A stretch of 64,000 bases of DNA, taken from contig NZ_QVNQ01000007.1 in the NCBI RefSeq assembly GCF_003432485.1, positions 186,001-250,000 on the forward strand. The letters run 5' to 3'. The DNA is from Actinomadura spongiicola (GTDB lineage: Bacteria > Actinomycetota > Actinomycetes > Streptosporangiales > Streptosporangiaceae). Under the pieces are notes generated by a model. It searched no databases. It saw nothing but the letters and a program-made list of their open reading frames with translations, and was not told the DNA's origin. The position numbers and the translations under genes were made by a program. Within the stretch, counting starts at the first letter, position 1, and every line of letters starts with the position of its first letter. This document shows, one piece after another, positions 50,185 through 63,298 of this stretch.

Positions 50185-52365
50185 TCACGTCGTCATCCAG
50201 TGCTTTCCGAGCGTCCAGCCGAGGAAGCGACGACGGTGCGGGTTCGGGTCGTCCAGGTCACCGCCGGCGAGCACGTGCCGGAGCCCGGCGAGGACGGGAT
50301 CGAGGCGCCGTACGGTCGGCGCGGGCTGCCGGTCCAACTCGTCCTGCATCCACGCGACGACGGCGAACTGCTCCTTCAGCCCGCACAGGGCCAGGAAGAA
50401 GACCGTCTGCCGCCACGCGTAGGCGGCGTCCTTGACCGTGCGGAGCGGTCGCGGGTTCCCCTGCACCCTGCGGACCAGGCGACACGTGACGCCGAAGGCC
50501 CGCCGGGCGAGTCCGTCCCAGCCGTCCGCGGGGTCGACGCCGATCGGGTCGACGAGCGCGGCGAGGTTGTGCGTGGTCAGGATCTGCGCCTGCTCGATCA
50601 CCGTGCCGTTGGCGGCGACCGACCACCCCCGGACGTCCTTGGTCCGCTGGCGGCAGAGCCGGTCGAACCCCTTCCCGAGCCTGAGGACGGCCGCGTAGTC
50701 GATGCCGTAGTACCGGTCGTAGAGCGAGTCTTCGAGGAGGTCGCCCGCGAGCTGGGCGGCGTCGAGGAACTTCGACGTGAACGTGCCCATGAAGATGTCG
50801 GCGGCGAGTTCCTCCACGAACGGCACCCGCAGCTCCGCCCGCCGGGCCAGCGCGTCGAACTCGGCGACCATCGGGTTGGGCACGATGCTTCCCGGGAAAC
50901 CGCGCAGGGTCAGTTCGCCGAGTTGCACCAGCGTGGCGCGTGCGTTCTGCGTCGCGGCCCTGTCCGCCCGGCGGCGGTGCTTCCCCACGGCCTTCACCCA
51001 GGGCAGTTCACTCATCCGTACCTGATGCTCCAGGTTGAGGAGCAGCAGCGACCGCCGATTCCGGAACGCCCGGTAGACGGCGGCCATCAGACCCCGCAAC
51101 GCGGGGTCCGGGTAGGACAGCGCCGTGGTCGACGCCACCAGTTGCGGCACAAGCTGCGCCAACACCTCCGCCGACGGAATGACGCCGCGTTCGACGAGCG
51201 TGCCGACCGATGCCTCCAGACAGTTCTCGACGATGCGCCGCACCGACTCCGGTATCTCGGTGCGGACGTCGCCGTCGATGACGGGCGCGACGAACGCGTC
51301 GACGGACGGCACGCCCGCGTCCTGCGGGAGGTCGTCCAGCCGCGCCGCCACGGCCTGCGCCAGCGCATGATGGGTGGGCCGGGCGGCGAGGGCCGCCTGC
51401 CCTTCGCGCAGAGCCGCGTGCTCCGCCGAGCCCGGCGTGCCGCGTTTCGCGACCATCGCGTCAACGGAACGTTGCAGCAGCCGGGAAGGCGGCCGTCCGG
51501 CGAGGACCTTCTCCAGGGACGTCCGCAGAATGGCGATGTTCTCCCGTGGCCTGCGATGCTTGCCGCACAGTTCGTGCTTCCGGGCGAGCGTCGAGTAGCG
51601 GGCGAGCAGTTCGGCGCCGTCCTCGCGCCAACCCTCGGGGATCTCGGCGAGCACCCGACCGTTCCGGACCGTCCTCAGCCAGTGGCCGAGCAGTTCGTCC
51701 GCGAACGGATTCCACACCGAAACGGCCTCGTTCATCCTGGCCACATCGATGTTGGAACGCTTGGCCTTGAGCCGCTCGGTGACCTCCCCGACCGTCTCCC
51801 GGCACACCAGGGAGGAGTCGGTAGGCGCTTTTCCTGGACGCGGCAGGAAACGCAGGCGACCCGCGAACGGGCCGATGGCCTCAAGGACGTCCAGGGCCCC
51901 GTTCCGGTCACCGGCGCGCAGCAGCCAGGCGACGACGAGCAGCGCCGCCTCCTCGGGCTGGACGATGTCGTAGCGGCCGCTGTCGAGACGGGAATGCAGC
52001 TCCCTCAGGCCCGCGTCCGTCAGGTGATGGTCGAACAGTTCGCGCCGATTCCGGTCGTCCAGGCCGAGGCGACGGGCGAGCTGCCGCTCGTCGTCTGCCA
52101 GCGGCCCTCCTGCGGCGGCGTTCCCGGTGGCGAACCCGCCGCGAACGACCTCGGGGGTGACCCAGGCGGGGAGGCCTTTGACGGGCGTCCTGGAACCGAT
52201 GTCCAGGGAACCGTCCTCCATTCCGGAGATGACGCTTTCCCAGCGCCTGATCCTTTGCTCGGCCCTTCGGCGCGTCGCCGAGTCCTCATGGGCCAGTGCC
52301 GTGACGAACGCTTTGGCGAGCTGCCCACTCGCGTACTTGGAATTCACCTTGACTTCTTCGTTCAT
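50185..52365 (-). CDS. 726-residue protein of unknown function linked to the HsdMS genes and a tRNA-like element
   Basis: 726 residues, mainly helical, Arg- and Ala-rich, no signal peptide and no recognised catalytic motif. Segments worth noting: VNSKYASGQLAKAFVTALAHED at the start, SRTPVKGLPAWVTPEVVRGGFATGNAAAGGPL, a helical middle, and GSIVPNPMVAEFDALARRAELRVPFVEELAADIFMGTFTSKFL (in pieces) near residue 540. ATG 52365 was chosen because it lies three bases after the tRNA-like element and the frame before it lies inside that element; no normal ribosome binding site is visible. It occupies the place where HsdR would be expected in a type I system, but it has no helicase or nuclease motif, so it is not HsdR. 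Confidence 0.8.
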   Translation of the reverse strand: MNEEVKVNSKYASGQLAKAFVTALAHEDSATRRRAEQRIRRWESVISGMEDGSLDIGSRTPVKGLPAWVTPEVVRGGFATGNAAAGGPLADDERQLARRLGLDDRNRRELFDHHLTDAGLRELHSRLDSGRYDIVQPEEAALLVVAWLLRAGDRNGALDVLEAIGPFAGRLRFLPRPGKAPTDSSLVCRETVGEVTERLKAKRSNIDVARMNEAVSVWNPFADELLGHWLRTVRNGRVLAEIPEGWREDGAELLARYSTLARKHELCGKHRRPRENIAILRTSLEKVLAGRPPSRLLQRSVDAMVAKRGTPGSAEHAALREGQAALAARPTHHALAQAVAARLDDLPQDAGVPSVDAFVAPVIDGDVRTEIPESVRRIVENCLEASVGTLVERGVIPSAEVLAQLVPQLVASTTALSYPDPALRGLMAAVYRAFRNRRSLLLLNLEHQVRMSELPWVKAVGKHRRRADRAATQNARATLVQLGELTLRGFPGSIVPNPMVAEFDALARRAELRVPFVEELAADIFMGTFTSKFLDAAQLAGDLLEDSLYDRYYGIDYAAVLRLGKGFDRLCRQRTKDVRGWSVAANGTVIEQAQILTTHNLAALVDPIGVDPADGWDGLARRAFGVTCRLVRRVQGNPRPLRTVKDAAYAWRQTVFFLALCGLKEQFAVVAWMQDELDRQPAPTVRRLDPVLAGLRHVLAGGDLDDPNPHRRRFLGWTLGKHWMTT

Positions 52366-52367
52366 AG

Positions 52368-52439
52368 CCAGCGTGGCGGGTGCCGCCCCCGCTCCCTCCG
52401 GGTAGAGAGCCCGGTGCTCTGCTGCTGAGCTACACGCTG
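52368..52439 (-). ncRNA. tRNA-like cloverleaf between hsdS and the 726-residue gene
   Basis: A 72-base sequence that folds with every stem perfectly paired: 7-bp acceptor CAGCGTG/CACGCTG, TA linker, D stem GCTC/GAGC with loop AGCAGCA, anticodon stem CCGGG/CCCGG with 7-base loop CTCTCTA (would-be anticodon CTC), variable AGGGA, T stem GCGGG/CCCGC with loop GGCGGCA, discriminator G. The T loop lacks TTC, G18 of the D loop is A, and position 37 is T, so normal tertiary contacts and decoding are doubtful. The hsdS stop codon lies within positions 8-10 and the next gene starts 3 bases after the last base. Confidence 0.8.
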
Positions 52440-53546
52440 CCGTCGCCATTGACGCTAAAGTCCGCCAATGCGTTTCGCAACGCATTTATCGGGCCGGTCA
52501 GGGGGATCAGGACGGGCAGGAGCGTGTCCCGCAGATCCACCAGGATCCTGTTCTCGGTCATGGCGGCTTCAACCCTCACGACCAGTGGCTTCACCAGCTC
52601 GTCGAACCGGCGGGCGCGGTCGACGCCGGGCCAGGGAACCTCGTACGCGGCGATGTCCGGCCATTTGGCGCGCGGCATCCGCGTGCCCTCGGAGACGGCC
52701 GACGCGTGCGCCACCACGTCGTCGCTCGACAGGGCCGCCAGAAGCCAACTCCGGTGGACGTCCCGTTCCGGCCGGACGACGAGAATGTCCGTCGACGCCA
52801 CACCGCCGACGAACGCGAGACCGACCTTGTGGAAGTAGGGGCGGAGCCTCCCGAACAGCACATCACCGGGTTCGAAACGCCTTTTCGCGCTCGTCGAAGC
52901 GGACGCGGCCGTCCAAGTCGAAAGCCACATGTTCCGTTTCGGCATGTGCTCCAGCGCGATGTAGTTCTCGTCCGCGCGTATCCGCCCGGCGGGGACGTTC
53001 GCCGTCACCGCCGACCCCAGCCTTCCGATGCGGATCGACTCCGTCGCCGTGGCCGCCAGCTCTTCGTAGCGGGCGCGAACGACCTGGTCGGCCAGGTCGG
53101 CGATGCGATCGTTCACGGCGATCTTGTCGTCGAGGGCGCCGAGGAGCGACGCCGCCGAGTCCTGCTCCGCCCGTGCCGTGGGCGCCACGGCGAGGCGGCT
53201 CAGAATCCCCTGGGTGAGAAGCGGCTGGCCCGATCCGATGCGGTACCGGTTCAGGTCGAGTCTCTTGAGCAGGTAGTAGACGTAGCGCGGATTCACGCCG
53301 TCTTTCGCGGTGGCGATGATGGCGTTGTCGGTGACCCAACACCGGTCACGGCTGTAATGGACGGCTCCGCAGTACGAGCCGACACGTCCGACGATGGTGG
53401 TGTGGGGGTCGGCGTTGGAAAGCCCGGTTCGGCCGATGACGCCGTTGGCGCCGTAGGTCGTGTACGCGCCACCGCCACTGCCACCGGGCGGTTTCGCCTT
53501 GCCGTTGGCGAAGTCGACAAGGTCGCCCAACAGCCTCGGAGTCGCA

Positions 53547-53554
<8 letters not shown>
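52430..53554 (-). CDS. hsdS: type I restriction-modification specificity subunit
   Basis: 374 residues, somewhat short for HsdS. Two target-recognition halves are visible: about 1-140 (LVDFANGKAKPPGGSGGGAYTTYGANGVIG) and 180-320 (ENYIALEHMPKRNMWLS), separated by a conserved helical spacer AEQDSAASLLGALDDKIAVNDRIADLADQVV and followed by a second spacer ENRILVDLRDTLLPVLI. It determines the two half-sites of a bipartite DNA target. The start ATG 53554 overlaps the end of hsdM by 8 bases. Its stop TAG lies inside the tRNA-like element. Confidence 0.88.
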
Positions 53555-54965
<1,411 letters not shown>

Positions 54966-55034
54966 GCGCTGATTCTCGCGTGCCCGGGCGCGGTCGTTGG
55001 ACGGACGGCACGGCGTGGTGCGAAGCTGCCGAAC

Positions 55035-56198
55035 GTGGTGGTCCTGGGCGTTCTCGCGCTGGCGGCGCTGGCGGGCTGGCTGTACCTGGCCCTCGGCCAC
55101 GGCCGTTTCTGGGCGCCTGGCCCGGGGCTTCCCGACGCTCCCGACCCGCCCGCCGGGCCGGACGTGGTCGCCGTCGTCCCAGCCAGAGACGAGGCGTCCG
55201 TCCTGCCCGAGACGCTGCCGACCCTCCTCGAACAGCACTATCCCGGCCGTTTCCGTGTGGTCCTGGTCGACGACGCGAGCAGCGACGGCACCGCCGAGAC
55301 AGCCGAACGCCTCGCGGGCGGCGCCCCGACCCTCCACGTCGTCCGGGCGAGGGAACGTCCCGGCGGCTGGGCGGGCAAGGTGTGGGCGATGGCGGAGGGC
55401 GTCCGCGCGGCGGGCGAACCGGAGTTCCTCCTGTTCACCGACGCCGACATCGCCTACGCGCCCGGCACCGTGACCCGGCTCGTCCGGGCCGCGCTGGCCG
55501 ACCGCCGCGATCTCGTGTCGCAGATGGCGACGCTCCGCACCCGCACCGGCTGGGAACGCGTGATCGTCCCGGCGTTCGTGTACTTCTTCGCGCAGCTCTA
55601 CCCGTTCCGCCGCGTAACCCGCGACGGGGCGCGCACCGCCGCCGCGGCGGGCGGCTGCATGCTCGTCCGCCGCGAGGTCCTCGCCCGCGCGGGCGGGCTC
55701 GAAGCGATCAGCGGCGCGCTCATCGACGACGTGGCGCTCGGACGCCTGGTCAAACGCGGCGGCGGGCGCTGCCGCCTCGACCTGAGCCGCGACGTCGTCA
55801 GCCGCCGCCCCTACCCTCACCTGTCCGACCTGTGGACGATGGTGGCCAGAAGCGCCTACGTGCAGCTGCGCCGCTCACCGGTCCTGCTGGCGGGCACGGT
55901 CCTCGTTCTGTTCCTGATGTACGGGGTACCGCCCGCCGCGACCCTCGCGGGTCTGACCGGCCTCGCGGTCGGCGTCGCCGACGCCGCGCTCCCCGCCACG
56001 GCGGGCCTCCTCGCCTGGACGATCATGGCGGCCACGTACACGCCCATGCTCCGCCACTACCACCTGTCGCCCCTCCGCGCCCCGGCCCTGCCCCTGGTCG
56101 CCGTCCTGTACGCGGCCATGACCGTCGACTCGGCCCGCAGGCACTACGCGGGCAAGGGCGGCGCCTGGAAGGGCCGGACGGCGCCGTCCCCGCCCTGA
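55035..56198 (+). CDS. HpnB-like family 2 glycosyltransferase
   Basis: 387 residues. N-terminal membrane helix, then a GT-A domain: VVAVVPARDEASVLPETLPTLLEQ, VVLVDDASSDGTAETAERL, and LLFTDADIAYAPGTV with the metal-binding DAD. Then ISGALIDDVALGRLVKRGGG and two to three C-terminal membrane helices. The length and layout match the hopene-associated HpnB family; hopanoid modification is likely, though no squalene-hopene cyclase gene is in the window. GTG 55035 is the only plausible start; no good ribosome binding site. Confidence 0.87.
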   Translation: MVVLGVLALAALAGWLYLALGHGRFWAPGPGLPDAPDPPAGPDVVAVVPARDEASVLPETLPTLLEQHYPGRFRVVLVDDASSDGTAETAERLAGGAPTLHVVRARERPGGWAGKVWAMAEGVRAAGEPEFLLFTDADIAYAPGTVTRLVRAALADRRDLVSQMATLRTRTGWERVIVPAFVYFFAQLYPFRRVTRDGARTAAAAGGCMLVRREVLARAGGLEAISGALIDDVALGRLVKRGGGRCRLDLSRDVVSRRPYPHLSDLWTMVARSAYVQLRRSPVLLAGTVLVLFLMYGVPPAATLAGLTGLAVGVADAALPATAGLLAWTIMAATYTPMLRHYHLSPLRAPALPLVAVLYAAMTVDSARRHYAGKGGAWKGRTAPSPP

Positions 56199-56269
56199 AC
56201 CACCTGGCCCGTTTCAGTCTCCGGAACGGTCGAAGAGCCTTCGGAACCCGCGCTGTGCAGGATGGCCGC

Positions 56270-56644
56270 ATGGAATTAGTGGAGTTCCTCCGTGACCGGC
56301 TGGCCAAGGACGAGCAGCTCGCGCGGGCCTGCGCCGCCTCTTCGTGGCGGGCCGAGCCGTCCGGAAGCGTCGCCGTGGACGCCGAAGACCCCGCCTTCGT
56401 CGCGACGGCGGAGAACCAGGCGTACGTCGAGCACATCGCCCGCCACGATCCGGCCCGGACCCTGCGGGAGGTCGCGGCCGCCCGTCAGATCGTCGACGAC
56501 TACGAGAAGGAGAGCTGGATCCTCGACCAGGGCCACCGGACCCCGGAACTCGTAGCCGCCCACGCCGCCCGCGAATCGGTGCTGCGCCTGCTCGCCCTTC
56601 CGCACGCCGCTCACCCCGCCTACCAGGAGGAATGGCGTCCCTGA
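56270..56644 (+). CDS. DUF6221-like small helical protein
   Basis: 124 residues. Pattern DLVEFLRARLDEDE-like start (MELVEFLRDRLAKDEQLARACA), HIARHDPARTLREVAAARQIVDDYE in the middle and LRLLALPHAAHPAYQEEWRP at the end, which I recognise as the actinobacterial DUF6221 family. No function known. A GGATG context precedes ATG 56270. Confidence 0.85.
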   Translation: MELVEFLRDRLAKDEQLARACAASSWRAEPSGSVAVDAEDPAFVATAENQAYVEHIARHDPARTLREVAAARQIVDDYEKESWILDQGHRTPELVAAHAARESVLRLLALPHAAHPAYQEEWRP

Positions 56645-56723
56645 CCCGCCCGCAAGGGTTCGGCCGTCCAACTATGCGGGACGGGACTGACACATCAGAC
56701 CGTCGCCCTGTAATCTCGGTGGG

Positions 56724-56797
56724 GGGGCCGAGAGGCGCTGCAACGGGCGGGAGCCCGCCACGCTCGGCCCCGAACTCCGGTACGAAACAAGGGCGCC
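56724..56797 (+). promoter_or_regulatory. S-adenosylhomocysteine (SAH) riboswitch
   Basis: P1 is GGGGCCGAG (56724-56732) paired with CTCGGCCCC (56763-56771). Inside are the conserved AGGCGCTGCAACGG and CCCGCCACGCTCGG-type segments of the SAH aptamer, and downstream GGGCGCC (56791-56797) can pair with the GGCGCTG strand to form the pseudoknot. Known SAH riboswitches activate genes that recycle SAH or homocysteine, such as metH, which starts 27 bases later. Confidence 0.85.
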
Positions 56798-56819
56798 TCC
56801 CACGTCACTGGGAGGTGCC
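56792..56819 (+). promoter_or_regulatory. ribosome-binding-site sequestering hairpin of the SAH switch
   Basis: GGCGCCTCCC (56792-56801) pairs with GGGAGGTGCC (56810-56819), 10 bp with one G-U pair and an 8-base loop. The right arm contains the ribosome binding site GGGAGG, eight bases before ATG 56824. The left arm GGCGCC overlaps the pseudoknot strand of the aptamer, so SAH binding and sequestering are mutually exclusive. Confidence 0.75.
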
Positions 56820-56823
56820 TGAA

Positions 56824-60426
<3,603 letters not shown>

Positions 60427-60445
60427 TCCTGAAATCATCCACTCT

Positions 60446-61762
60446 GTGGATATTCAGACCCTGATCACCGAGCTGACCGCCCCCGACCACCGTCCCGCGT
60501 CGGACGCCCTGGTCGCGCTCGGCGCCGCCGCCGTCGCCCCGGTCCTGGACGTCCTCTGCGACGAGGACTCACCCGTGGACTGGAGCAAGAGCGCCGTGGT
60601 CCTCCGCCGCATCGGCCTGCCCGCCCTCGACCCCCTGATCGAGGCCATGGCGACGGCCCCCACGGCCGAGGTGGCCCGCCGCTGCGGCTGGGCCCACTGC
60701 GGTCTGGAGATCGACGACCTGTCGGCGTTCGTCCCCGGCCTGCGACACCCCAGCCCCAAGGTCCGCGGCAACACCGCGTACGTCCTCCAACTCAAGGGCC
60801 CGGCCGCGCTGCCCCACGCCCCCGACCTGATCGCGCTGCTGGACGACCCGGACGACGGCGTCCGCCTACGCGTCCGCTGGGCCCTCCAAGACATCGGCCC
60901 CGACGTCGCCCCCCTCCTCCACGAGGTCCGCCGCACCCGAGGCACCCGCACCCGCCGCCAAGCCCTGATCGCCCTGGCCGACATCGGCGGCCCCGCGGCC
61001 CTGGACGACCGCGACCAAGCCCTCATCCGACGCCTCATCCGCTACAAAACCGCCACCGAGACGCCAGAACCCATGCACCTGTGCGGCACCTGGTTCGCCG
61101 TCCCCACCGACGACAGGCAGGCCGTCCTCGACGCGTTCGACCTGTCCGACCCCGAACCGGTCACGATGCGGCTCGGCGCGCACGCCTGGAACCACGACCA
61201 CCACGCCTACGGCCGTGACCACACCAAATGCTCCCGCGTCTACGTCACCCCACTCCTGGACGGCTGGACGCTCCTGTTCGGCGACCCCATGGACCCACAC
61301 GAGGACATCGAAACCGAAAAAGTCCTCGGCCATTGCCGCGACCTCAGCCGCCGCCTCGGAACGGTCCACTGGTACGGCGCCAGCTGCGGCGACGAATGGA
61401 CGGCCTGGTGCGTCGCCGAAAATGGCGAGATCGTCCGCTACTACGACATTTTCGACCCCGACGACCAGATCGGCGCCCACCCCGCCGAGGACGGCTACCT
61501 ACTCCCGCACATCGACGCCTTCCCCGAGGACGCCTTCGACGGCATCGACATCGGCGACAACGCCGCCTTCAATGTCCGCTACAACGAGGTCAAGGAAGCC
61601 CTGACCATCCCCGACCCCTGCCACTCGACCCTTTTCGCGGCCCGAGCCTCAGTCGACCCGTCCGCCCTAGGCCCCCAAACCACCGTTCAGGGCCAAGCCC
61701 TCCTCGCCTTAACCGCCTGCGGCCGCCAACACGGCCACCCCCGCGGAGCAGTGGAGATCTGA
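60446..61762 (+). CDS. HEAT-repeat protein with uncharacterised C-terminal domain
   Basis: 438 residues. The first 190 residues hold four to five HEAT/PBS-like helical repeats (ALVALGAAAVAPVLDVLCDED, VLRRIGLPALDPLIEAM, LKGPAALPHAPDLIALLDD, RQALIALADIG). The C-terminal 240 residues are beta-rich with LDGWTLLFGDPMD, WYGASCGDEWTAWCVAENGEIVRYYD and DGYLLPHID, a domain seen in various actinobacterial unknowns. GTG 60446, 19 bases after the metH stop, so probably co-transcribed with metH. Confidence 0.78.
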   Translation: MDIQTLITELTAPDHRPASDALVALGAAAVAPVLDVLCDEDSPVDWSKSAVVLRRIGLPALDPLIEAMATAPTAEVARRCGWAHCGLEIDDLSAFVPGLRHPSPKVRGNTAYVLQLKGPAALPHAPDLIALLDDPDDGVRLRVRWALQDIGPDVAPLLHEVRRTRGTRTRRQALIALADIGGPAALDDRDQALIRRLIRYKTATETPEPMHLCGTWFAVPTDDRQAVLDAFDLSDPEPVTMRLGAHAWNHDHHAYGRDHTKCSRVYVTPLLDGWTLLFGDPMDPHEDIETEKVLGHCRDLSRRLGTVHWYGASCGDEWTAWCVAENGEIVRYYDIFDPDDQIGAHPAEDGYLLPHIDAFPEDAFDGIDIGDNAAFNVRYNEVKEALTIPDPCHSTLFAARASVDPSALGPQTTVQGQALLALTACGRQHGHPRGAVEI

Positions 61763-61837
61763 CGCCGCCCCGAACTTCTGTTCGCCAAAGCCGTTGAAAA
61801 CACTACGTGACCGTCCCATTACCTATAGTCTCCTCTC

Positions 61838-62734
61838 GTGCCTACATCCGCGCACGAGCTGCCGCTGGAAATGGTCCGCGCCCGGCCGCAGCTCGCCCCC
61901 ACGCTCCTGCGGGCCGTCTTCGGTCTTGATCTGCCCGAAGGAGAAGTGAGCAGCCTGAACTCGGAGAGTTTCACGGAGACGAATCCGGCCGAGCTTCGCT
62001 GCGACGCCACCGTCATGCTGGGCGAACAAGGAAAGGGTTTCGCCCACGGCATCATCGTCGAGTCGCAAATGCGCTACGACAACCACAAAGCCTTCAGCTG
62101 GCCCGCCTACCTGGCGTTGCTGCGGCTTCGCCACGAGTGTCCGGTGACCCTGCTGGTCATGTGTCCCGACCAGAAGACCGCCAGGGCCTGCGCGGCACCG
62201 ATCCGCATGGGACACCCCGGATGGTTGCTCAAGCCGCTGACCTTCCACCCCGGCCTGATCCCCCCGATCACCGACATCGACCAGGCATGCCGACTCCCCG
62301 AGCTCGCGGTCCTCAGTACGCCCGCCTACGCCGACGGCCCCCACGGCGAGGACGTCCTGGCCAGCGTGGCCGCCGCAATCGAGGTCGCCGCCCGTGATAA
62401 GGGCAACGTGTACTCTGAGTACTTGGAAGGTGTCCTCTCCGAAACCGCCCGCAAGCTCCTGGAGGAGATCGTGAAGACCGCCGGCTACACGTGGCAGTCC
62501 GACTTCGCCAAGTCGCACATCGCCCAGGGCAAAGCCGAAGGACGCGCCGAGGGACGTGCCGAAGGACGTGCCGAGGGCGAGGCTGATGCGCTTTTGGTCG
62601 TGTTGGAGGCGCGTGGCATCGCCGTTCCCCACGATGTCCGCGAGCGTGTCATGGGCTGCACCGACGTCGAGCAGCTCAAGGGCTGGCTCAAACGCGCTGT
62701 GGTCATCGACAACGTCGAGGAGCTCCTCGACTGA
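61838..62734 (+). CDS. Rpn-family PD-(D/E)XK nuclease-like protein
   Basis: 298 residues, start GTG 61838. The N-terminal 190 residues are a PD-(D/E)XK-like nuclease domain: D56 in LRCDATVML and the E-x-Q variant at E75/Q77 in IIVESQMRYD, as in Rpn and related recombination-promoting nucleases. After a helical region there is a short tract of GRAEGRAEG repeats and a C-terminal module about residues 217-298 (WQSDFAKSHIAQGKAEG... VLEARGIAVPHDVRERVMGC... LLD). Further copies of that module follow on the same strand. Rpn proteins are known to nick DNA, and some are defence toxins restrained by a small protein made from their own C-terminal part. Confidence 0.82.
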   Translation: MPTSAHELPLEMVRARPQLAPTLLRAVFGLDLPEGEVSSLNSESFTETNPAELRCDATVMLGEQGKGFAHGIIVESQMRYDNHKAFSWPAYLALLRLRHECPVTLLVMCPDQKTARACAAPIRMGHPGWLLKPLTFHPGLIPPITDIDQACRLPELAVLSTPAYADGPHGEDVLASVAAAIEVAARDKGNVYSEYLEGVLSETARKLLEEIVKTAGYTWQSDFAKSHIAQGKAEGRAEGRAEGRAEGEADALLVVLEARGIAVPHDVRERVMGCTDVEQLKGWLKRAVVIDNVEELLD

Positions 62735-62759
62735 CGCCTGAGCGTTCTCAGCGGTCGAT

Positions 62760-62988
62760 GTGGACATCAAGAACTACGACTGGCAGTCCGATTTTGCCAA
62801 GTCCCACATCGCCCGATAGCGGAGCCGAGGGACGCGCCGAGGCGCTCGTGTATGTGCTTGAGGCGCGTGGTCTTGTGGTTCCCAACGATGTCCGCGAGCG
62901 TGTCATGGGCTGCGCCGATATCGACCAGCTTGTCGGTTGGCCCAGGCGTGTCGCGGTCATCGACAAAGTCGAAGGTCTCTTCGCCTGA
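62760..62988 (+). pseudogene. Rpn C-terminal module, copy 2 (frameshifted)
   Basis: Starts GTG 62760 with VDIKNYDWQSDFAKSHIAR and stops at TAG 62817-62819. One extra base compared with copies 1 and 3 causes the stop; in the next frame the module continues GAEGRAEALVYVLEARGLVV, DVRERVMGCADIDQLVGW up to the stop at 62988. So it was once a full copy. Confidence 0.8.
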
Positions 62989-63013
62989 CGCCTGAACGTT
63001 CTCAGCGGTCAAA

Positions 63014-63277
63014 GTGGACACCAAGAATTACGGGTGGCAGTCCGACTTCGCCAAGTCGTACATCGCCCAAGGCAGAGCCGAGGGACGTGCCGAGGGACGT
63101 GCCGAGGGACGTGTCGTTGGACGTGTCGACGCGCTCCTGTATGTGCTGGAAGTGCGTGGTGTCGAGGTTCCCGACGAGGTTCGCGAGCGCGTCACTGGCT
63201 GCACGGACACTGAGCAATTGGACCGCTGGATCAAGCGCGCGGTCGTCGTCGACAAGGCGGAAGACCTCCTCGACTGA
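63014..63277 (+). CDS. free-standing Rpn C-terminal module, copy 3
   Basis: 87 residues, intact. It corresponds to the last 82 residues of the Rpn protein: WQSDFAKSYIAQGRAEG, GRVDALLYVLEVRGVEVPDEVRERV, CTDTEQLDRWIKRAVV, DLLD. GTG 63014 is in the same place as the starts of copies 2 and 4; the sequence just before it (GTTCTCAGCGGTCAAA) is shared with copy 2, but no strong ribosome binding site is seen. No nuclease residues are present, so it can at most bind the full-length protein or DNA. Confidence 0.7.
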   Translation: MDTKNYGWQSDFAKSYIAQGRAEGRAEGRAEGRVVGRVDALLYVLEVRGVEVPDEVRERVTGCTDTEQLDRWIKRAVVVDKAEDLLD

Positions 63278-63298
63278 GCTGCGTTCTTAGAGGTCAAG

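Noticed and set aside
50185..52365. Assignment of the 726-residue protein as HsdR
   Set aside because: It lacks Walker and helicase motifs and a PD-(D/E)XK site, and is shorter than HsdR.
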